Shown here piece by piece: positions 22,411-33,052 of a stretch of 64,000 nt of DNA. The DNA lies in contig NW_012236518.1 of assembly GCF_000787575.1 (NCBI RefSeq), positions 124,001 through 188,000 of the forward strand. The letters are read 5' to 3'. The stretch is from Acytostelium subglobosum LB1 (lineage: Eukaryota; Evosea; Eumycetozoa; Acytosteliales; Acytosteliaceae). The notes beneath the pieces are model-generated. The model saw only the letters and a program-made list of their open reading frames with translations. It made no database searches and was not told where the DNA came from. The position numbers were made by a program, and so were the translations under genes. The first letter of the stretch is position 1. The number at the start of each line of letters is the position of its first letter.

Positions 22411-24433
22411 TTATTGGAGCAGCTTGGCGACGAATGTCTCAAAGTTGGACTCAAACTCCTTGACCTTGTTCTTATCGACCTCGCTGACCTTGGTTTCAGA
22501 CAGCTTGATTGGTGACAGGGTCTTATATATATCTGACTTGGAAGATTTGTTCTGTTCATGTTTGATTGATTGATTGAGTTAGTGTGTCTGGAATGACCTG
22601 GAACAACCTGGAATGACCTGGAATGATCATGGAACATGGAGTATACTTACAACTTTTCCACTAGAAATTACAGACAGCAGCTTGTCAACATCGGCTTCTT
22701 TTTGGAATGAAAGAGTATTGACTATATATACATTGATGCTGTTATCTTGAACGAGTTCTATTGTTTGTGTGATTGGTGTGTTAGTTGGTCTCGCGCGCGA
22801 GGACTTGATCCCAAAGAAGGTGACCACTTACTCTTAAAAAGCTCGGCCTTGGACTTGGGCGACACGGTGATTGACTCTGAGCTGTAGTATGGAGTGAATG
22901 AATCTCCGTTGTAGCCAGCGGCAAAGTACTGCTGGGCTTGCTCTGGTGAGAGCTCGGCAAATGCTGGGATGATTCCCTTTGTGTCTCTAACCAAGAATAC
23001 GATCGATGATGGATTCGAGTAGATGTTTGTGCTCTGCTCCACTGGAACAATCGAAACCACTCTCTTTGGTGATGTGAATCTCTCGATCAAGTCGCTGTTC
23101 ATTCATTGATTGATTGAGTATGAGTGGAATAGTTCCATTTGATTGATTGATTGATCGATCGATTGAATGATTGATTGAGTGGACCATGGGTTAGTGATCA
23201 TGTTGATGATGGATTGAATGATCCCCTTTCCGATGATAGTTACAATTGATTCTTGGCAGCAGACTCCAATGGATATGAGATGGAATCAAAGAGACGGAAG
23301 AGACCGTCCTTGTTCCAGAGAGAACCTTGAGCGACGACCTTGCCACTCTCGAATCTCTTGTTGAGGAGATAGTTGTCAGCGCTAAAGATCAGCATGGTCT
23401 TGTTGTCTCTGGTCTGGTAGATGTCGGCGGCGGACAGGGTGACACCCTGGCGCTCGTTGAGCATGGTTGGCTGCGAGATGGCAGTCAGTGCACGTCTGAT
23501 GTTGTCGGTCGACTGCACGCCACCAATGACGGCGATGCCTCTCTTGACATCAATGATGTTGAATGCGCCGGAGCGCAGACCGCACTTGGCCTGCTGCTCG
23601 GCCGACAGCTGCAGCTGGGGTGCGACGTACAGAGTCATAGAGTGCTTGAACTCCTTGACGGCGGTGGGCACGGTGCTGGGCAGCAGGTGCTCGAGGAACA
23701 GTGCTGTCTGTGCGCAGTTGGTGATGGCGCGGATCTTGCCCTCGCAGGCCTGATGTGAGCCGACGGCGCCGTCGTGCACATAGATGTTGGTGGAGTCGCC
23801 AATGTGATTCTTGACCTCGTTCAACAGAGCCTTGTACTGCGCGACGGTGATGGTGCTGCCGGCAGCACCCTCCGAGGCGTTCAATGTGGCCGACTGCTCG
23901 TCGAGATAGTAGTTGATAGGCTTGACCTCTGCGCCCGCCTGATAAGAGTATGCCCCAGTCGACTCCTTCTTCACGTCCGAGTGCTGAACCAACAACTTAA
24001 CAGAAGGGTTGCGATAGGCGAACGATGAAGGTGTCACCGAGTAGCTGTTCAATGTCCAATTGAGTGCATAATCCACTCCCTGTCTTTGATTTGGGAACAT
24101 CGCAGTCTCCTCATCCTCCTCCTTTGCTAGATTAACCTGTTTTCATCATGATCAAATCATTCATCAGTACTCGGGTTGATTTGAGATGATTGATAGAGTG
24201 CACTCGCTCAATCAATCAATCAATCACATCACATCACCTGACTGATGACTTACCAAACCCTTTCTGTCTCTCTTTCTTCTGAGCTCATCATAGACTGATG
24301 ATGATGCTGGTGCTGACAATGGCTGTGACTGAGAAATGAATCGCTTGGCAGTCGCAGCACCTGTCAATCCACTGATCAATGTGCTTGTGGTTGTTGTTGT
24401 TGTTGTTGTAACAGTTCTCTTGACGACAAACAT
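22411..24433 (-). CDS. ATP-type PEP carboxykinase-like protein lacking the P-loop (predicted pseudoenzyme)
   Basis: Five exons (24433-24254, 24136-23244, 23094-22832, 22757-22651, 22551-22411), all phase-compatible; 527 residues, close to the usual length of ATP-dependent PEP carboxykinase. The N-terminus (MFVVKRTVTTTT…KRFISQ) looks mitochondrial. PEPCK landmarks are recognisable in order: IYVHDGAVGSHQ for the YVQD region, GIAVIGGVQSTDNIRRAL, MLNERQGV, then DKDGLF-like WNKDGLFRLF, and near the end NPSSIVFLVRDTKGIIPAFAELSPEQA. The phosphate-binding GxSGTGKTT loop and the metal-binding GDDEH segment are absent: the chain goes from TMLIFSADN straight to a non-matching stretch. It therefore should not bind ATP or catalyse oxaloacetate decarboxylation in the normal way. 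A structural or regulatory mitochondrial role is inferred. Confidence 0.8.
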
Positions 24434-24732
24434 GTTGTTGTTAATGAGTTATATAATATATATATAAATATGAATGAAGTAGGTAGTGTACTGACTAACT
24501 CTGACTTGATGCGAAGTTAGGTTTAGTGAGCGCGTGAATGAATGAGGTAGGGGAAGGCGTAAGTGTGTGTTTGTTTGAGAATCTGATCACTTCACGCTCT
24601 GTGTCCTGGCCCTCACACACTATTTTTTTTAATTCATGCGTTGGGTTTGTGTGGGGCTGAGTGATCACTCCCGACCAAGTTTGTGCCCGGGCTTTTATTC
24701 TGGACATTCTTGGTTTCAGATGGATAGATTGA

Positions 24733-27700
24733 TCACATGTTGAAAGGCTGTGAGAGGAAGTCAGAGAGATAGGACTTGGACAGCTGTGAAGTTGGCGTAG
24801 ACCCTGTCTTGTTGTTGGCGATGGGTTGGTTGACACGTCTGCCTCGAAGTGGAGTCTTGGCCTTGTTGTTGTTGTTGGGTTTAAAGGCCGCACCATTGCT
24901 AAAGTTGAGGTCGAGACTAAAGCTGAGTTTGCTGTTGTTTGTCATTGATGTTGTTGTTGGAGTGATGGTGACACCACCAGTGTGAGTGGAAGTGGAGGAG
25001 GAGGAGGTACTGTCGCTGAGATGATGACATTGTAATGTGAAGCCTTGAGTGTCTGATGCATGCTTCTGTAGGGTCATCTCAAATGTCCTCCATTCTTGTT
25101 CCATCGGTATATTATACCCCCTGTAATGTCTTAGGTTGGCAACATCCCATCCATTCAAATGATCCAAATCCATCTTGTCACTCCTCGACCACACTCCAAC
25201 CTTCCTGTCATCGACCAGTTGGCTCCTCAACCTCTTCATCCTCCTAATATAATAATTTGTTAGTCCATCAATCCAATCGATCAATCAAACAAATAACATA
25301 CTTTGGACCAATGCTGAGTATCTTTGCAATGTTGGCTTCATCTTGAACGAGCATGGTCTTGGTGTTGCTGCCATCTGATATTCTGCATTCGAGTCTACCT
25401 TTGAATATGACTTCATCGGCCGCATTGTCCAGTAGACATTGACAGCCATCACTGCTCACCAACGCCTTGTCACACACGTTGCAATAGTAGGCCAACTCCA
25501 TATTGATGATTGAGGTGACATCTGCCACCACTCTGTACAATGTGGCCGGATCACTCTGTCTGTTGATCTGGGACAGTGTGGCTTTGACCGCGAGCTCTTG
25601 GTCACCACCAATGCCGACGCCTGCGCCATCCAAACTCCGATGCTCTTTGCCCTTGCTCGTCGCATACTGGACAACTGTAAAGTGAGAGTACTTGTTTGAA
25701 TGACATGTGTTGCCGTTCTCTCCACTGACCAAGCTCATATTGTTGAAGTCCACCACCAATCCCTTGACCAAGCCAAAGAAGTAATCATTCAGATTGACCT
25801 CAATATCCTTGCCATCGACCATCGCCTGGTCTCTACATCTGATCTTGAGACTCAGTTTGCTGTTCCATTGAATGAGTACAAGTTAGGATGAGTCCATCAT
25901 TGGAGAATGCGAGTGTATACATACCCATTGATCGACAGGACTGAGTGATGGGTCACAATTCCACGGAAGGACACGTAGTTATATACGCTGTTGTCTGAGT
26001 TTGGTTCATCACCAAGCTCAACATCCATCAACTCATTGATACTATAAAGTGATTGAATGAGGTGAGTGAGCGAATGAGCAACAGGATGGGCAAGATTCAA
26101 TTACTTACTTGTATAATGTCACTGTTGGCATACAATAGTAGAAGCTGTCGAACAACTCCTTACTTTGTACCTTGACCATTGGTATATTGTACTTTGAGAT
26201 GGACTCGTGGCCATACTCTGGACACAATCTTGTCTCATCAGTTGCATCACATAATACAATCGATCGTATTTGGACTTCATGGAGGAAGGATGAGTATGAT
26301 TGATAAGTTTGATTGATGAATGAGAAGAGGACATACCATTGGGAGTTACGATGATCTTGGATTGGAAGGTACGACTGTTGGTTGGCTGGATGGTGCAGTG
26401 ATCGATGTAGTAGCAATGGTTGGTTTGGAGGATTGGGAAGTATGCCGATGGTACATCGAATATCTTGACGTTGGGTGCGTTGGGTAGTAGCAATACGACT
26501 GATAGTGACATGCGTCCAAGTCGTATTATCTTGCATAGTAGTTTGAAGAACATTCCATGTTGATGTTGGTCAGCGGACGACAATGAGTTGGGGGAATCCA
26601 TTAGCAGCTGTTGGAACACATTGAATTGCTCTTGGAAGAAGTGTGTCTCTTTGATCAATGTGTCGGTGGTGAATCGATCAAACACAAGTGGCGCCACCAA
26701 ACTACAATCATCCATCGAGAACTGGATATAACTGAATGTCTGCGCCTGCTTGTCCTCATCAGTGTATCGCTCCAACACAATGAGGAACTTGTTGACCTTC
26801 CATATGTACTGCAAGTGGAACTCATTCAGCTGATTGATTGATTGAGTGATTGAGTATGAGTGATCGCGTGAATTGGTTGGGATGATGGTCCAATGATACT
26901 TACATCTGGAATGTGACAGACCAAGAATGAAGAGCAGTTGTTGTCCTTGATGTACACCTTGCCCCACTCATAGTTCTGTGGCTCCAACTCGAATCGACTG
27001 ATGAGTGTGTACTTCTCTCCAGCCCAATAGCACTCGGACTTCATGATGGTTGGCTTCATGATCTGTGAGATCTCAATGATGATTGGAAATCTGGCATACT
27101 GATTGCTGACCTGGCATCTGCCAGCGTGATGTCGCACAATAGACTCATAATCATCTAATCTCTCCACCTGCTTGATATCAAATGCCTCCGCGATCTGCTC
27201 ATACAACATGATGTCCTTGTACTGCAATGATTGATGGATTGATTGAATGGTGAGTGTGAGCGCACAGCGAGTGGACCCAGGAGACAACATACCTTGGTGA
27301 GTGTACTCTTGGCATCGGTGAATATCTTTGGGAACTTGACGACGAGTCGATCAAAGAGCTTGGGGAGGATGAATGAATCGATGATTGAGTACTTGTCACA
27401 GAGTGCACTCAACTCGGTTGATTGGTAAGGCTGGAAGTTGCGTAGTCGTTGATTGATCTCGAACGAAATAAACTTGATTGAGCTGCTCGTGCACATTCCA
27501 AAGCCTTTGAACTGTTTGTTGACGTACACGGTGTGCACGTTCTCCAGCTTGATCATTGTGCCAAGGCGCAGTCCACTGCCATAGAAGCCGCTACAGCGGT
27601 AGTGTGTGATGAACAGACGGTACTCGTCGTCGAGTAGGTAGTAGCCACGGTTGGAGCTAAAGTCTGCTGTGATTGTGCCAATGTAATCGATTGTTGAGGG

Positions 27701-29377
27701 CAGTGGATGAACACCACCCTGTTGGATCTGATTCGCCAGGTAGGCCGGACGTGTCTGATGCAGCGTGTTGATGACGAAGTACTGGCTTTCGTGCTTTGCT
27801 TCATACATGGTCTGTTTGGGGCCGGTGCCCGATTGGCGCACCAGTCTGAGTGCGCCAACACCCGTAAAGAGATATGAGTGGCCGACATCGAGCAGCTGGA
27901 ACCATTTGGTCTGCTCGCCACTGAACAGAATGAAGCTTGGGCGTTGTGTGGCGCCCGTGTGTGTCTGCAGCTCCACGCGCAGTATGAAGTACTTGTGAAT
28001 GTCGCTCGAGTGTGGCAGCTTGGCGTGCAGTATCGATGTCTTGGTGAGTACCCTGCCAGCAATGTTGAACGAGTTCAGGTTCAGGTTTGAGATCGAGGCA
28101 GAGGGCGCGAGAGGGAAAGTCTTGAGCAGATATTGCTGAAAGGTCGAGATATCATGATGTACTCCACTCTCATAGTTGTTGTAGCATCGCTGATAGTAAT
28201 GCGACTCACTACGATACAGTACATGCATCTTCTCCACCTCGAGGTAGTTGCCAATGTGTGATTGTGTCGCGTTCGCCGTTGTTGTGTCTGAGCCCTCTAT
28301 CTTGACGGTTAGCTGTGATCCCTCCTCTTGCTTGTTGTTGACAATGACCAGCCTCCAACTTGACACAAAGACAATGGCATCCATTAGATACACTGTGTCA
28401 GTGCACTTGGCCGAGAGCTGAAGGGGCACCTCACCGCCCTGGTCACGGATGACGAGGCGGTCCTTGTGCCGCGGGTCTGATGAATGAGTGATCTTGCCAA
28501 TGAGCAGACGAAACATGTGGCTGTCCTCCTCGGGCATGGACTGGTCGAGCGAGGCATAGTTGGCGCGTCTACTTGACAAGTTCCGAATGCTCACCAGACG
28601 ACTACGATACGGACACCAATCATCTTGCTCGCTCAGTCGATCGACGTGTCCCCTGAATGGGGAGTATGGTGTTTGTTGTCCTTGTCCTTGTTGTTGTTGA
28701 TGATGATGTTGATGAAGTAGTCTTGGTGATGGTGGTATGGAGGATATTGGAGTCTTGACAATTGTGAGTGACCTCAATGACATTGGTGTCTGAGGTGTTG
28801 GAGGTTGTTGAGGCTGTTTGGGTTGTTGAGGCGGAGGTTGATGATTGTGAAGGTAGCCATACTCATTGCTTCCAATGAGGTATATGATCAACTTCTTTAG
28901 TATCTTTCCAATGTCCTTGTGATCGAGTATGCCCGATAGATTGACATGGGCACACTCAATCAATCTCAACAGCCATCGAACTACATGTGTATCGATGCCC
29001 ATTGTAGTCATGGTTGTTTGATTGAATGAATATAACGATTCACCTCGAGGCGACTGTGGAACTGATGGTATTCCGGCGGTGTTGTTGTCATTGATGGTTG
29101 AGTTGAAGCTTGTGGATAGGTCTCTGTCTGGAGAGTTGAGCAACAGTTGATAATGATGACTGACAAAGTCGAGTATATTCTTTGTATAATGTCTACTGCC
29201 AGCTTGCTGTTGTTGACCACCTCCACCTACAAAGGTATGATGCGTAGGTGTACTCGTTATTGTAGTTCTCCTAAACTTGTAAGCATTATCATTATTGTGA
29301 TTATTGTTCAATGTTGATGCTGTCGTCGCTGTTGATGTTGATGATATTATCGCTTCAATATCCTTTCGTTTAGACAT
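24733..29377 (-). CDS. large multi-OB-fold protein, CTC1-like (CST telomere complex candidate)
   Basis: Seven exons (29377-27293, 27221-26904, 26829-26337, 26274-26109, 26041-25925, 25859-25302, 25243-24733) join in phase to give about 1415 residues. The first ~280 residues are partly low-complexity (poly-Q, P) with helical segments. The rest is a series of beta-rich, OB-fold-like segments, for example FILFSGEQTKWFQLLDVGHS, YIGTITADFSSNRGYYLLDD and SGLRLGTMIKLENVHTVYV, a pattern like CTC1. A late Cys cluster, YYCNVCDKALVSSDGCQC (about residue 1180), looks like the zinc-ribbon insert in the last OB fold of RPA1/CTC1. CTC1 is the large subunit of the CST complex (ssDNA binding, telomere C-strand fill-in). 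The assignment rests on architecture and short similarities; another RPA1-related protein remains possible. Confidence 0.6.
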
Positions 29378-29563
29378 TGAATTGTGTAATAATGTAAATA
29401 TATGTATAAATAGAGAATGAAGACGTGAAGTGAAGTGAAGTGATGAGTGAAGGACAAGGGTTTGAATTGTTTACTTCAAAAGTTTGAATTACAACAACGG
29501 ATTTCTTTTAATTTATGGGTTTGATAACCCACCAGCCAATCAATGAATCAAAGAATCATTGAA

Positions 29564-32020
29564 TCAACTTGATGATGACGACTTGTTGTCAACAATGGAG
29601 GTTTGTAAACGTTTGAAGTACTCTACCAAGAGTAGATGTCCTCGCTGGTATGCTTGAAAAAGAAGAAGTGGAACATCATGTAATTTGTTGTAGCGACTGT
29701 TGTTTGTTAGGAGCATCTTGTCGATGAGTAGTTGTAGACATACTGCTCCATTGTATCCACTACCAATGCACATTGTATAGAGCTTGGATAGGCTTCCCAG
29801 TGACATAATGTAGTATGATACAAATGTACTGTCTCGTTTCTCCATGTCCAACTTGAGCATTGTATCCATATATGCCTCCAACAAAGGAATGTATCCACAG
29901 GCAGCTGTGTAAAAGAATGGTTCAATACGTGTCGGTCGACAAAAGTCATTGCCTTGTGAATGAATGACCCAGTCGATGGTATCTATGTGTCCTCTCTCAA
30001 CACCTTGATAGAGATTCGTAAATGACCATTTCATTGTTGGATGATATTCCATGAGATACTGACAAACTTCCAAGTGTCCATTGATGGCCGCGTTCTCCAG
30101 TGCCAAGCTGCTGCAACTATGCCCCTCCCTTAGGTTCTCGTTAAGGAAGCGAACGAGCTCCAGATTGCCCCGTCGCACTGCCTCATCCAATGCAACCACT
30201 GAGAATGTGACAACCGGACCAAACTCACGCTGAATATCGCGGACTAAAGATACATCATTGAACTTTCGAACGATGTTCTCGATGGAAAGTGAGGATGTTG
30301 TTGCGGTTGGCTGTGCCAAAAGTCCAGAACTAAGCACATAGAGCACTTGCTCCTTCGTCTCGAGCATATTCAGGACTCCGAGATCAATTCTGATCAAGTT
30401 CCCAAACTCTGATATCATTGCCAGGACGTCGTGACGGGCTCGAACGACAGCATTTGCTACCAACTCCTCGAATTTAAAAAGAGTAGGGTCGTTGATACAT
30501 CGTTGAATCAGCTGCTTGAAAACAGTGATGTCCTTGACCATCATGATCTCTGGAACTTTCAACAAGTTTGGGTACCTAGCATTGAAATTGCAAAAGTTGT
30601 TTGATCCAGAGATGAACTCTATCATCTCGATTGTGATGGTTGGCGAGAATAAGATACCAGTGTATATCTTGATGTTGTTGTATGATGCTAGTGTTCGCAG
30701 AAGCTCCATTGTGAGGATGGATTCGTTGATTGGGCCATTCAGTGTCCATATACACCTGGGACCAGCCTCATGCGCCTTGCAATTATCCAAGAGATGAAGG
30801 GCTACGTCGATGAAACCTCTCCTCAATGCCTCGGCCACATGAATTCCCAATATAGGCGCTTCCTTACGTGAAGTGGCCCATTGTGCCAGACCGATGTCGC
30901 CAAACGTCGCAGCGGCCAAGCACACAAAGTCAATTGGAAGATGTTGTCGATAGCGCTGTACCACTGGAAGTTGCCCAGCGCTTGACTGGGTGAATGTATA
31001 CAAATCCTCGTTGGTATTGTCGCCTCCCCTTCGAGGGGCAAGCAAAAGATTGGTTTCCAGAGACCTTGCCAAAGTGGATGCAGAATGAAGATTGAAGAAG
31101 CGGTCAAGGAGTGTATAGTCGTTATGGTGCTGAACGAGGATATCATGAGTGAGGAAGCTGTAGTTGAAGCGACTGGTGGAGCCCCCTGTGGTGAGCACCT
31201 TGAAGAGATCGGGCAGCTGGTCACACTTCAACGTCTTCACCAACTGAATGTTAATGGCAATCTCCTTGCCACTATCGATGTTGAACCGGTAGCGCTGTGA
31301 GTGCAATGTCTGAAGCATCTTGAATGATCGACACTGGGCATACAAGGAGCCAATTGTTATCTGGCCTTTGATCGACTCACACAGTGGTTTGTACATGTGA
31401 TTGTTGTCCATCTCGGACAACAAGAGTTCAAACATCTCAAGATGATCACGCTGGACGACTCGATGGATCTGTTTGAAGACGACATTGAAGACAGCGTTGT
31501 TGTCATACTTGCCATCGTTGTTGTTGTTGTAGTAGTTGTCGCGATGGAGTTTGAATAGCATACCCACCGCATTGATTTGATTGGCTTTGATTGCCCTGCG
31601 GATTAGATGTCCAAGACTGAGAGGGATGTCTTTTCCAGGCCTTGCCAAGACATAAAAGTCAAAGTACTTGATGAACAGGTCGGACCTGCCATATCGTAAC
31701 ATTGTAGATAGACACCGCTCCTTCTCAAACATATCTCCACGCATGATGCGTGTCAATGGTAGCGAGGCGGCCTTCATCAATACAACATGTATCTGATGCA
31801 CATGTTGCAGTACTACCTTTCGAAGAACCTTGTTACGCAATAAAGTCTGAAGTAATCCATGTAGTAGTTGTTGTTGTTGTTGTAGTTGTAGTTGATGTTG
31901 TGGCTCCATCTTGTAGATGTAGGGTGTGTTTGTGCTGTTGTGATCTCCAAGTATGTGTATGAAGAGATCCATGGATCTGTACAACCAAAATTGGTAATGT
32001 GGGTGAGCTAACATCATCAT
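29564..32020 (-). CDS. dictyostelid ankyrin-type repeat protein
   Basis: Single exon, about 818 residues from ATG 32020 (a second in-frame Met, MDLF, lies at 31971). The N-terminal part has the LLRNKVLRKVVLQHVHQIH helix that opens many members of a large dictyostelid repeat family. The remainder is tandem helix-turn-helix units of ~30 residues resembling ankyrin repeats (RGNLELVRFLNENL, NGHLEVCQYLMEYHP, RGHIDTIDWVIHSQG, CGYIPLLEAYMDTM). These proteins form long solenoids for protein binding; specific partners are unknown. Poly-Q near the N-terminus. The gene starts just past the 5' end of the CTC1-like gene on the same strand, 186 bases apart. Confidence 0.8.
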   Translation of the reverse strand: MMMLAHPHYQFWLYRSMDLFIHILGDHNSTNTPYIYKMEPQHQLQLQQQQQLLHGLLQTLLRNKVLRKVVLQHVHQIHVVLMKAASLPLTRIMRGDMFEKERCLSTMLRYGRSDLFIKYFDFYVLARPGKDIPLSLGHLIRRAIKANQINAVGMLFKLHRDNYYNNNNDGKYDNNAVFNVVFKQIHRVVQRDHLEMFELLLSEMDNNHMYKPLCESIKGQITIGSLYAQCRSFKMLQTLHSQRYRFNIDSGKEIAINIQLVKTLKCDQLPDLFKVLTTGGSTSRFNYSFLTHDILVQHHNDYTLLDRFFNLHSASTLARSLETNLLLAPRRGGDNTNEDLYTFTQSSAGQLPVVQRYRQHLPIDFVCLAAATFGDIGLAQWATSRKEAPILGIHVAEALRRGFIDVALHLLDNCKAHEAGPRCIWTLNGPINESILTMELLRTLASYNNIKIYTGILFSPTITIEMIEFISGSNNFCNFNARYPNLLKVPEIMMVKDITVFKQLIQRCINDPTLFKFEELVANAVVRARHDVLAMISEFGNLIRIDLGVLNMLETKEQVLYVLSSGLLAQPTATTSSLSIENIVRKFNDVSLVRDIQREFGPVVTFSVVALDEAVRRGNLELVRFLNENLREGHSCSSLALENAAINGHLEVCQYLMEYHPTMKWSFTNLYQGVERGHIDTIDWVIHSQGNDFCRPTRIEPFFYTAACGYIPLLEAYMDTMLKLDMEKRDSTFVSYYIMSLGSLSKLYTMCIGSGYNGAVCLQLLIDKMLLTNNSRYNKLHDVPLLLFQAYQRGHLLLVEYFKRLQTSIVDNKSSSSS

Positions 32021-33052
32021 TTGCAAGTCCAGCCCTGACTTAGATCAACAACAACAACAACAATTATTCATTCATTTATCATTCATTATTTGTTTATTAT
32101 CACTTTCCAAATAGAGATAATTAAAACATTATATATAAATGTTTTTTCTCATTCCAACTGTTATTATTATAATGAAGAATTTGGCCTTGGCAATAAATTA
32201 TTGGGAGTAGTTGATTTGAGCCCTTACTAACTATATAATTAACCATTCGTCCCTTTAATACAATTACAATATAACTAAGAATATAATCTGGTCTATTCAT
32301 CCCATCTTAAGAATGGCTATCTATTGGTAGTCAACATCTTAAGAATTTGTTCGTCTAGTTATAAAATGAACCTACCAATTGTATTTCAAAGTGGAAGCCG
32401 ATATTTTGAACAATCAGAGCCATTCAATTTAAAATTCAATTCAATCTAGCCATCTTAACTAATATCTACAAAATATCCTCATCTTAACTAATAGTCGACC
32501 ATATGAATAGATGGAGATTGAACCAATCAAATATTTTTAACCTCCCATCTATCTAACTATCTACGTACTAAATACTCGAATAGTATTAGAATGAAATTGA
32601 ACCAATAAGTTGACATTGTATTAATAGAGTTAGGTAGGTTAGGTTCTAAATTGAAGAACACACAATATTATGAGTTCTACACAATTTGTATACCATAGAC
32701 AGTATGATCATCGTACCCACAAGTATGCTGATGGAAGGACAAGGGTTACAGTGTGCACCCATTCGAATGGATTGGACAAAGTGACACACACTCGAGTGAA
32801 TCTCCATTGGGGCGACGCCCCCTTGCACAATGATAACAGATATTTTTTGTCGGTTCGCTGTCACTCACTGGATGCCGTTTACTTGAATGGTAGGCTCAAG
32901 TCATTCGGTTCATACTAGATATTTGAATCACTTTGACATGTTCGCATGTGATCTTAGCCCAATGTCGATTCCTATACTCTTGTATAAAAAGGGCTGACCC
33001 AAACATGTCAGATGTCATATCAATCAATCAATCAATCACACATATAACAAAC
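32021..33052. other. AT-rich intergenic region
   Basis: Divergent promoter space between the ankyrin-type gene (-) and the GH74 gene (+). 32040-32640 is very AT-rich with repeated CATCTTAACTAATA-like phrases (32450-32495). A less AT-rich patch at 32640-32920 contains a possible small ORF, listed separately. Confidence 0.5.
32670..32918 (+). CDS. possible small hypothetical protein
   Basis: An 82-codon ORF (MSSTQFVYHRQYDHRTHKYA…) in a patch that is richer in GC than its flanks. Composition is rich in His, Arg and aromatic residues and looks more protein-like than nearby chance ORFs. No domain is recognised, no introns are seen and no poly(A) signal was noted. It may be a small gene, an exon remnant or a chance ORF. 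Confidence 0.3.
   Translation: MSSTQFVYHRQYDHRTHKYADGRTRVTVCTHSNGLDKVTHTRVNLHWGDAPLHNDNRYFLSVRCHSLDAVYLNGRLKSFGSY

Noticed and set aside
23327-23758. 143-codon + strand ORF opposite the PEPCK-like gene
   Set aside because: It is the antisense shadow of exon 2; composition follows codon third positions of the minus-strand gene.
27553-28062. 169-codon minus ORF in another frame of the CTC1-like gene
   Set aside because: Overlaps exon 1 in the wrong frame, with a Ser/Thr/Arg/Cys bias typical of frame-shifted coding DNA.
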